Source: Prolixibacteraceae bacterium (GTDB lineage: Bacteria > Bacteroidota > Bacteroidia > Bacteroidales > Prolixibacteraceae). From it: a DNA stretch of 15,235 nucleotides. Shown here piece by piece: positions 7,295 to 13,600 of this stretch. The stretch is taken from assembly GCA_027858145.1 (NCBI GenBank), contig JAQIDF010000298.1:1-15235 (forward strand), in the 5' to 3' direction. Positions within the stretch are counted from its first letter, which is position 1; every line of letters begins with the position of its first letter. A program made the position numbers and the translations under genes. Below the pieces are notes generated by a model. That model was not told where the DNA came from. It worked only from the letters and a program-made list of their open reading frames with translations, and did no database searches.

Positions 7295-7915
7295 TTAATT
7301 TGAGTATAGATTGATTTCTTTAGTTAATTGATCTTTAATTTTTTTTATGTCATGTATGAGAATCTGATCGCCTTTTTTCAGCAAGTTATTCAGGCTCTCA
7401 ATCATGCGATTATGCAAAGTCTGAAAATCAGAAAACGACTTCATAACGGTTTCTTTTCTCACTTCCTGAAGTTTTGAAATTTGGGAGAGTTGTTCTTTTA
7501 TCAATTTTATTTTTTCGTTGACATCCGGAGATGTGATATCTTTTATACCCAAAAGGCTTTCTTTGAGCGATTGGGCTGTTTCTTTCTGTGCTTCAATAAA
7601 GTTTAAAAATTGTGTTTCGGCTTCTTTTTCCTTTTCATCGAGTGCTGAAAGGATACCAGACATCATGGTATTGTAATCTTTTTTACGGAGTGAACCGTTT
7701 TTTGCGAGGGTTTCGCTAAGTCTTGAATTTAAAATTTCTCTTTCTTTCCGTAGTTCGTTTAAGGAACTATGAACATTATCGAAAAGAAAATGGCTTGATT
7801 CTGTAATGTTTTCCGAAGATTGGAAGGCAGACTGAATTTTCTGAATTCTGGATTCGTAGGATGCAATAATATTGTTTAAAAAATCATCAATATTTAATTC
7901 AGGCTGAGTATTCAT
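7295..7915 (-). CDS. Coiled-coil protein related to the adjacent repetitive protein
   Basis: A 206-aa, almost wholly helical protein with no Cys, signal peptide or membrane segment. I do not recognise a named family. Its middle part shares a module with the next gene's product: LRKKDYNTMMSGI (76-88) matches RLNNYNGLMNDI and RMREFDALMSSI there, followed by FLNF (103-106), matching the recurring hydrophobic-x-x-F. The spacing from Met85 to Phe106 is 21, one heptad less than the 28 in the larger protein. It therefore looks like a one-unit relative. The start ATG is 124 bp after gvpA copy 2 and the stop is 29 bp before the larger coiled-coil gene. Being next to gvpA, it is a candidate wall-associated or GvpC-like protein; this is inference. 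Confidence 0.82.
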   Translation of the reverse strand: MNTQPELNIDDFLNNIIASYESRIQKIQSAFQSSENITESSHFLFDNVHSSLNELRKEREILNSRLSETLAKNGSLRKKDYNTMMSGILSALDEKEKEAETQFLNFIEAQKETAQSLKESLLGIKDITSPDVNEKIKLIKEQLSQISKLQEVRKETVMKSFSDFQTLHNRMIESLNNLLKKGDQILIHDIKKIKDQLTKEINLYSN

Positions 7916-7980
7916 TGCAATAAAGTTTATTTTATTATTGTTAGTAAAAAAGAAGTAATTCTTGGTAACTCATGCTTTTT

Positions 7981-7998
7981 GTCCAGAGTACTCGGGAC
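7981..7998. repeat. Imperfect palindrome downstream of gvpA copy 2
   Basis: GTCC-a-GAG-TA-CTC-g-GGAC on the plus strand: arms of seven matching pairs with one internal mismatch. It lies in the 124-bp gap between gvpA copy 2 and the coiled-coil gene. No T-run follows on the transcribed strand, so it is not a classical terminator. A protein-binding site or mRNA structure is possible. Confidence 0.5.
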
Positions 7999-8006
7999 GG
8001 AAGGAT

Positions 8007-8030
8007 GTTTAGCAAGAATAACTGCTTAAC
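8007..8030 (-). promoter_or_regulatory. Hairpin just after gvpA copy 2, possible attenuator or mRNA stabiliser
   Basis: In the transcript GUUAAGCAG pairs with CUUGCUAAAC around the loop UUAUU, with one A-A mismatch and one bulged U. It begins about 9 nt after the gvpA copy 2 stop codon. The lack of a U-run argues against full termination. A 3' hairpin limiting decay of the gvpA message would help produce much more GvpA than the downstream proteins; this is inferred. Confidence 0.35.
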
Positions 8031-8039
8031 TGAAAATGC

Positions 8040-8246
8040 TTATGCAGCTTTTGCAGTTAATCCAATAGCTTCAGCATATTTCAGATAAGTTTCAACAGAA
8101 GCAACTACGATTCTTGCTTCGACCGCAAGCAATTCGATACCTACTAATGAAACGCGAACCCATGCGTCAACTACAACACCTTTGTCAAGAATACGGTCAA
8201 TAACTTCTACCAAACTTGACGATCCGATTGTTTTTTCTACTGACAT
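8040..8246 (-). CDS. gvpA: GvpA, major gas vesicle wall protein (copy 2)
   Basis: A 68-aa protein matching GvpA along its whole length: the SSLVEVIDRILDKGVVVDAWVRVSLVGIELLAVEARIVVASVETYLKYAEAIGL core is nearly the textbook sequence (about residues 10-63). GvpA is the small hydrophobic protein that polymerises into the ribbed gas vesicle wall. It differs from copy 1 only at residue 2 (Ser for Ala) and at Val for Ile in the LLAxEAR segment. Two blocks differ in divergence: seven synonymous third-position changes fall in the last 12 codons, while the rest has three changes. It has the same leader as copy 1. Its ATG follows A-rich sequence with no Shine-Dalgarno. Typical length for the family is about 70. 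Confidence 0.98.
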   Translation of the reverse strand: MSVEKTIGSSSLVEVIDRILDKGVVVDAWVRVSLVGIELLAVEARIVVASVETYLKYAEAIGLTAKAA

Positions 8247-8273
8247 AATTTTTATTTTTATTGTTAATAATGT

Positions 8274-8302
8274 GCCGTACTTTTAGAGGGACGGCTACCT
8301 CT
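8274..8302 (-). promoter_or_regulatory. Leader element of gvpA copy 2 with pseudoknot-like pairing
   Basis: In the transcript the order is AGAGG, GCCGU, CCUCU, ACGGC. The first and third pair (5 bp), as do the second and fourth (5 bp), an interleaved H-type pseudoknot arrangement; alternatively the two stems are mutually exclusive. It ends about 27 nt before the ATG. Both stems are kept in the other gvpA leader, although a single A is inserted in one loop there. Confidence 0.45.
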
Positions 8303-8330
8303 TTGTTTTTACTTCAATAAAATAAAATAC

Positions 8331-8537
8331 TTAAGCTGCTTTAGCTGTCAAGCCAATAGCTTCGGCATATTTCAGATAAGTTTCAACAGAAGCAACTACG
8401 ATTCTTGCTTCGATAGCAAGCAATTCGATACCTACTAATGAAACGCGAACCCATGCGTCAACTACAACACCTTTGTCAAGAATACGGTCAATAACTTCTA
8501 CCAAACTTGACGATCCGATTGTTTTTTCTACTGCCAT
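8331..8537 (-). CDS. gvpA: GvpA, major gas vesicle wall protein (copy 1)
   Basis: First gene of the gvp operon: a 68-aa GvpA starting MAVEKTIGSSSLVEVIDRIL and ending YAEAIGLTAKAA. Residues ~10-63 carry the conserved helix-strand-strand-helix core: DRILDKG, DAWVRVSLVG, the LLAIEARIVVASVE stretch, then YLKYAEAIGL. The hydrophobic beta-hairpin faces the gas space in known vesicle walls. Copy 2 lies 84 bp further on. Having two nearly identical copies raises gene dosage of the most abundant wall protein. It lies 701 bp after the sigma54 response regulator gene, and the likely operon promoter must be in that gap. No Shine-Dalgarno is present; the leader is A-rich as usual in Bacteroidota. Confidence 0.98.
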   Translation of the reverse strand: MAVEKTIGSSSLVEVIDRILDKGVVVDAWVRVSLVGIELLAIEARIVVASVETYLKYAEAIGLTAKAA

Positions 8538-8564
8538 GATTTTTATTTTTATTGTTAATAATGT

Positions 8565-8594
8565 GCCGTACTTTTAGAGGGACGGCTTACCTCT
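8565..8594 (-). promoter_or_regulatory. Leader element of gvpA copy 1 with pseudoknot-like pairing
   Basis: Same layout as before copy 2: AGAGG, GCCGU, CCUCU, ACGGC in the transcript, with stems pairing 1-3 and 2-4. Here the first loop is UAA instead of UA. A loop-only indel that leaves both stems intact is what a selected RNA structure would show, but with just two copies of a recent duplication this is weak support. Confidence 0.45.
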
Positions 8595-8679
8595 TTTGTT
8601 ATAGGTTAAAAAGTAAGTTACGAAACCCTATATGTGCCGGATTCATCGTACTCACGATTTTCTTTCATATCGGTCATAA

Positions 8680-8695
8680 ACCAAAGGCTGTGCCG
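8680..8695 (-). promoter_or_regulatory. Candidate sigma54 promoter for the gvp operon
   Basis: On the minus strand CGGCAC-N5-TTGGT resembles the sigma54 consensus TGGCAC-N5-TTGCW with correct spacing: 5 of 6 at -24 and TTG of TTGC at -12. The C to G change at -12 is a weakness. It would start transcription near 8668-8670, giving a leader of about 130 nt. The case rests mainly on the neighbouring NtrC-type regulator and on finding no convincing Bacteroidetes TTTG/TAnnTTTG pair in this gap. Confidence 0.35.
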
Positions 8696-8745
8696 TAATT
8701 TTTTGGCATTCCTGAAAAACATAAAGTGAACCGGTTAAAGGACTG

Positions 8746-8790
8746 AAATCCAGTATTTAAAAAAAAACATTTATTTTTAATACTGGATTT
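8746..8790. repeat. 12-bp perfect inverted repeat upstream of the sigma54-like element
   Basis: AAATCCAGTATT (8746-8757) and AATACTGGATTT (8779-8790) are perfect reverse complements separated by 21 AT-rich bases that can pair further. Relative to the candidate transcription start it spans about -76 to -120, where enhancer-binding proteins of the NtrC type often bind. No T-run follows on either side, so a terminator is unlikely. A small mobile-element remnant is an alternative. Confidence 0.6.
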
Positions 8791-8837
8791 TCTTTGGAAT
8801 GAATCAGTTGTAAACAGACCGATTGCGAAAAAATAAA

Positions 8838-8851
8838 CACGTAGGTACGTG
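8838..8851. repeat. Palindrome CACGTA-GG-TACGTG
   Basis: Perfect 6-bp arms around GG in the non-coding region upstream of gvpA. It is dyad-symmetric, as expected for a dimeric DNA-binding protein, and lies about 170 bp before the candidate start site. It could be an activator site for the upstream regulator or part of a dispersed repeat. Confidence 0.5.
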
Positions 8852-8930
8852 AAAATGCGGATGGAGAAATGAAGAAATATGGCCTGTTATCGTCCAAAAT
8901 CTGGATGGAAATGATGATTTGAAAGTTATA

Positions 8931-8995
8931 CAACCCCTGGGGTTGAATATTCACTCGTGTTATCCATTTTCTATAAACATTTTATCCCTCTGGGA
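8931..8995. repeat. REP-like pair of palindromes
   Basis: Two palindromes 37 bp apart: CAACCCC-T-GGGGTTG (8931-8945) and ATCCC-TCT-GGGAT (8983-8995), with TTCTATAAACATTT between them. From memory, similar CAACCCC/GGGGTTG and TTTATAGAAA combinations are scattered through many Bacteroidota genomes as intergenic REP-like elements; I could not check this. It is probably a non-coding dispersed repeat. Confidence 0.5.
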
Positions 8996-9219
8996 TATTT
9001 TTTGAGCTAACTGAAAAATTCAATTGCAAGCTTTTTTTAGTATTTCTTTTATAATGCTTGCACTTCATCCTTTCAAATTGCATGTTATACTATTTACTAT
9101 CAATGCTTAAGGTGTTTTTCAGCAGACTCTATTTAGTATCTCTGACACTTGTACTCTTAGATTAGCATTACCTGAGTGGGGCAGAATATTTATAAAAAAC
9201 AGGTGAAAGATATTCGGTT

Positions 9220-9252
9220 TAAATTCTAAATAAATCCTTTATTTAGAATTTA
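9220..9252 (-). terminator. AT-rich hairpin over the stop codon of the response regulator
   Basis: Perfect 15-bp arms (9220-9234 and 9238-9252) around a 3-base loop. The stem includes the last four codons and the TAA of the regulator gene. It may end the two-component operon, but it is almost wholly A/T and is followed by TTTAAACC instead of a clear T-run, so weak termination or protection of the mRNA end is just as possible. Confidence 0.45.
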
Positions 9253-10642
9253 CATCTGCTGTTTTGTTGATGTTGATATTGTATTTTTTCAATTTTCGGC
9301 TCAGCGCATCGCGGTGGATTCCCAGGGTATCTGCAGCCTCTTGTTGATTATAATCACAGCTTTTAAGGACTTTTCGGATGAGATTAATTTCATTCATTTT
9401 TAGATTGACTATCTCATCTGTTGGAATCGTTTTTTCAGCTTTATGAGATTTTACCCGGAAGTCATCAATTCCAAGTAAATTGCCTTTGCAAAGCATAATG
9501 GCCCTTTCAGTCATATTTCGTAATTCCCTAACATTACCAGGAAAATCATATTCCGTAAGTACATTGAAAACCTTCTTGTCGACACAGATTTCTGGTTTGT
9601 TTAATTTTGTGGAAAAGACTTTAATAAAGTGTTCAATAAGAGGTTGGATGTCTTCCGGCCTTTCGCGCAGTGGGGGTATATGGATGTGAAGTGTATTCAG
9701 GCGATGAAGTAAGTCGAGCCTGAAATTTTTTCTCTCCACCCGTTCTTCAATGTCATGATTTGTAGCTGAAATAATACGGAAGTCAGTAGGAATCAAATTA
9801 GTGTCTCCAACCCGGGTAACAACCTTTTCTTCGGTTGCCCGCAAAATCTTGGCCTGCAGATTAAAAGGCATATCGGCAATTTCATCCAGGAACAAAGTTC
9901 CCTTGTGGCAAACTTCGAAGTAACCCATTTTATCGGTAATCGCTCCGGTAAATGATCCTTTTTTATGCCCAAAAAACTCACTTTCCAAAAGCGTTTCTGT
10001 AATAGCGCTGCTGTTAACGGCAGAAAAAATATGATCTTTTCTTGTACTCGAATAGTGTATGATTCGGGCAATGTTCTCTTTACCTGTTCCACTCTCACCG
10101 GTAATCAATACGTTGGCATCGGGGTAATTGGCTGCAGTCATGGCTTGTTCGAAAACTTCCGTAATCTGAGGGCTAACTCCAATAAACTGCCGATCGATTT
10201 TATTTTCAAGTGATTTTGAGATCAAGGAGTTCTTTTCTTCCATCTGCTTCAGCTTCCGGTGCATCTGAAGATATTTTTGGGTGCGCTCAAGGGCTATCTG
10301 GACATCAATAAACCGGAAGGGTTTGCGTAAATAATCGAAAGCTCCCTGGCGCAATGCTTTGATGACCGTATCCATATCGCCATGAGCCGAAATAATAATG
10401 ACTTCCAAAGCGGGATATAAAACTTTAACATCTTTCAACACATCCAATCCATTTGCACCGGGCAAACGCACATCGAGTATCAGAAGATCGATAACATGTT
10501 TGTTTAATATCTTTTTTCCTTCTGCAACGGTGTTGGCTTCAAATGATTCAAAGTCTGAATCCTGAAAAAATCCACTTAGTTCTTCAGTTAATTGTTTTTC
10601 GTCGTCCAGAATTAAAATTTTTATTTTGTTTTTTTGGGTCAT
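9239..10642 (-). CDS. NtrC-family sigma54-dependent response regulator
   Basis: A 467-aa protein with three domains. Receiver (about 5-120): acidic pair D13/D14, phospho-acceptor D57 in LLILDVRLPG, S85 and K107. AAA+ activator domain (about 152-390): Walker A GESGTGKE (182-189), the sigma54-contacting GSFTGA loop (229-234, consensus GAFTGA), Walker B LFLDE (250-254), and R308 and R314 of FRLDLLHRL. Fis-type helix-turn-helix (about 420-455): NQQEAADTLGIHRDALSRKLKKY. When phosphorylated it should bind upstream sites and use ATP to open sigma54 promoters. Its start overlaps the kinase stop by 4 nt (ATGA), so the two are translationally coupled and form one signalling pair. The next gene downstream in the same direction is gvpA, making the gvp operon its likely target (inference). 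Confidence 0.95.
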   Translation of the reverse strand: MTQKNKIKILILDDEKQLTEELSGFFQDSDFESFEANTVAEGKKILNKHVIDLLILDVRLPGANGLDVLKDVKVLYPALEVIIISAHGDMDTVIKALRQGAFDYLRKPFRFIDVQIALERTQKYLQMHRKLKQMEEKNSLISKSLENKIDRQFIGVSPQITEVFEQAMTAANYPDANVLITGESGTGKENIARIIHYSSTRKDHIFSAVNSSAITETLLESEFFGHKKGSFTGAITDKMGYFEVCHKGTLFLDEIADMPFNLQAKILRATEEKVVTRVGDTNLIPTDFRIISATNHDIEERVERKNFRLDLLHRLNTLHIHIPPLRERPEDIQPLIEHFIKVFSTKLNKPEICVDKKVFNVLTEYDFPGNVRELRNMTERAIMLCKGNLLGIDDFRVKSHKAEKTIPTDEIVNLKMNEINLIRKVLKSCDYNQQEAADTLGIHRDALSRKLKKYNININKTADVNSK

Positions 10643-13600
10643 TTTAGGTTTTTATTTTGAAAGTCAAATTTTAATTTGACTTTTGTGCCCGACAAACTGT
10701 TACTTGTAATTTCGATGGTTCCATTCATTTCCTGAATGATCTGATAGGAAATTGATAATCCGAGACCGGTACCTTTTCCTTCTTCCTTGGTGGTGTAAAA
10801 TGGCAGCATAATTCCCTGCATGTCATCGTTGTTGATTCCAATTCCATTGTCGGTTATTTCAACGATCAGAAATTGATTTTCCTGATAAGTGTTGATACCC
10901 ACCGTCATATCCGAAAATCCTTTCTGTTTACTTTTCTTCTCGACCAAGGCATCTTTGGCGTTGACCAGCAGATTCACGATCACTTGTTCAAATTTATAAG
11001 TATTGCCAAATATTGGTGGAATTTGCTTGTCGAGTTTAAGGTTCAGCCTTATTCCAATGTGTTTGAACTGTTCGGTAATCATCGAAATGGCATTACTGAT
11101 GCTGACATTAATATCAAAAACAGCCGATACATAATTGTCACCGTTTCTCGAAAATGCCCTGACATGATCGATAATATTTTTGATTCGGGTGATATTTTCG
11201 AAAATTCTATCTGACTTATTTTTCAGAAATTCGATGTTGATTGTTTCTGTTTTGGCGGTTTCAAAAAGAATTTTATCCATCACCATTGAAATGATATTTA
11301 AGGGTTGGTTAACCTCATGTGCTATTCCCGATGCCATTTCTCCCAAGCTGGTCATCCGGTCGGCGTGAAGTTTTGTGGTCTCTATTTTTTTCCTCTGTGT
11401 TATATCACGGATGATCAGCATAAACGACAAAGGCTTTCCATCCAAAGCCTGAATAAGCGTTGAGCTTATTTCACTGAAAAATATGGATTGGTTTTTCTTT
11501 CTGATCTTCAATCCTACATTTTGTGCAAGACCTTCATTTATTGTCTTTTCAAACATTTCTTCGGCCAGACTAATTTCCTCAGATGGAACAAAATGATTAA
11601 ATTCTTTGCCAATCAGTTCATCTTTTGAATCGGCACCAAATAATTCAAGTCCAATTTCAGAAGCTTCTGTAATTATTCCTTCCAGGTTGAGTAATAAAAT
11701 ACCATCGGGTGATGCATTTAACATGGTCCGGTATTTTTCCTCGCTTATTTTCAATGCCTCAAAAGCTTTTTTACGTTTGGTGATGTCGACCAAAGAAGTA
11801 ACTCTTACATTTCGTCCTTTATATTGCATCATTTTCCCTTGTAAAACACATGGAAAAGATGTCCCGTCTTTCCTTAACGCCATCGCTTCGTATGCATATT
11901 CAATGCCTGAGATCATATTATTCATAACCATTTCCCGATCTTCAGGCACAATCCAGTCAGTTCCGAACCGGGTTATTGCTTCTTCTGTTGTATAACCAAA
12001 CATCAGTTCAGCGGCCATATTTTGTTCGATGCAAACACCTTTTTCAGAGAAAAAGATAGCTTCAAAAGAGGCTTCAGACAAACCACGGTATTTTTCCCTG
12101 TTCTTTTCAATTTCTGCTTCAGCATTCTTGCGTTCAGTGATGTCAGTATAAGTTCCGAGTATGCCGATAACCTTACCATTGTTGTCTATCAGTGGTATTT
12201 TGCTAGTAATGAGGGTAGTGATTTTTCCTGTGGGCGTTGTTTGTGACTCTTCTATATTAAATTGAGGAACACCACTTTCTATGACTTGTTTGTCGATACT
12301 GCGGTACAGTTCGGCCTGATTGAACCACCCCATCTCAAAATCATTTTTTCCAACAATTTCCGCCTGACTTGAAAATCCGACATCTTGAGCAAATATGGAG
12401 TTACAACCCAGATAAACAAGATTTGTATCTTTCCAAAATATTCTAACAGGCACTGTGCTGATAATATCATCAATAAATTTCTTTGATGCATGCAGTTTTT
12501 TTTCCTTTTGTATACGACTGGTGATATCAATTATGCTTATATGACATTCCTTTCCACTATTGTCGATCAAACCTTCAATATGCACAAAGATTTGCTGCTT
12601 ATCACCTGTATCAAGCTCTAATTCACAAGTTTCTTTGCACTTACTCTTAAAAACATTATGAAAAAAAGCATTAAAAACAGGACGCGTATTTTCAGAAATA
12701 AAAAAACCGAAATGACTGCCTAATAAAAGCGAACGTTCCTTACCAAGCATTTTGGCACCATTATGGTTAAGCTCGATTATTTCCACTTCTTTTGAAAGTG
12801 TAAAAAAACCAGATGGGGCAAAATTGTATAATTCACTATATTTTCGGGTAGCAATTAAAGCCTTCTGGTTTGATACTTTGAGTTCATCGTTCTGAAATTC
12901 CAATTCGATTTGGTTAGCCCTTAAAGATTCCTCCATTTCAATATTGTGCGTGATGTCACGATCTACTCCCCTATATCCTTTCATATTTCCATTTTTGTCG
13001 ATAATGGGGACCCCATTGGTGAGCAAACAAATTTTTTTGCCATCCTTGCTGATGTTCCAATTCTTTATATCTTTTATGGGCGACTTGTTTGCTGCTTTTT
13101 CAGAAAATAGAACTGCGACCCTTCTTCCTTCATCCGGTGACATGAAATCGAAGGGTGTTTTACCGATAATCTCTTTGGGAGGATATCCCAAAATGTTGTA
13201 AACATGATGCGAACAATAGGTATAAATGCCATTTTCATCTACTTCCCACATCCAATCAGCCATGGTGAAAATGATATCTTCGAGTCGTCCTTCGCTTTCA
13301 GTAAGGGCTTCGTTAAGCTGGATTAATTTGTTAGTAGATTCTTTAAGTTTTTTGCTTTCGTTAATTATAGTTTGTTTCTGATAGTAAAGATCAAGAAACA
13401 CCTTTATTTTACTTAGCAGAATAGGAATTTTAATTGGTTTATAAATGAAATCAACCGCACCGGAGTCGTATCCCCTATATTCGTCACCCTCGTTGCTAAA
13501 GCTGGCGGTCAGAAAAAGTACCGGGACTTTATCACCCAATCTTTCTTCGTTCAATTTCACTGCCAGCTCGAACCCATCCATTTCCGGCATCCGCACGTCG

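Larger units (their letters stand above)
8040..8308. repeat. Tandem duplication, unit 2 (leader plus gvpA)
   Basis: This stretch and 8331-8600 are direct repeats covering gvpA and about 60 bp of leader. Similarity fades just upstream of the AGAGG element and a few bases after the stop codon. The repeat is therefore about 269 bp, with roughly 22 bp of unrelated sequence between the copies. Confidence 0.9.
8331..8600. repeat. Tandem duplication, unit 1 (leader plus gvpA)
   Basis: Partner of 8040-8308. The leader between the pseudoknot-like element and the ATG is the same in both apart from one base; two 1-base indels occur around the AGAGG element. This shows that the leader was duplicated with the gene. 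Confidence 0.9.
8538..9238. other. Long non-coding region between the response regulator and gvpA
   Basis: About 700 bp with no supportable gene. A 65-codon minus frame at 8757-8954 crosses several inverted repeats and has no coding character. The region holds the gvpA leader, a sigma54-like element, at least five inverted repeats (listed separately) and three copies of CGGCACA on the minus strand. It is the expected place for the gvp operon promoter and activator sites. Beyond 9000 up to the regulator's end I see only AT-rich sequence and a wide TGCAAGC/GCTTGCA pair around 9024-9061. Confidence 0.6.

Noticed and set aside
8040..8600. CRISPR-like or integron-like repeat array
   Set aside because: There are only two units, each holding a complete gvpA gene and leader. 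This is a tandem gene duplication.
8746..8790. Intrinsic terminator at the 12-bp inverted repeat
   Set aside because: There is no T-run after the stem in either direction, and no gene ends next to it.
8757..8954. 65-codon minus-strand frame in the gap upstream of gvpA
   Set aside because: It is composed of AT-rich sequence, runs through three inverted repeats including a REP-like palindrome, has no ribosome binding site and no recognisable domain.
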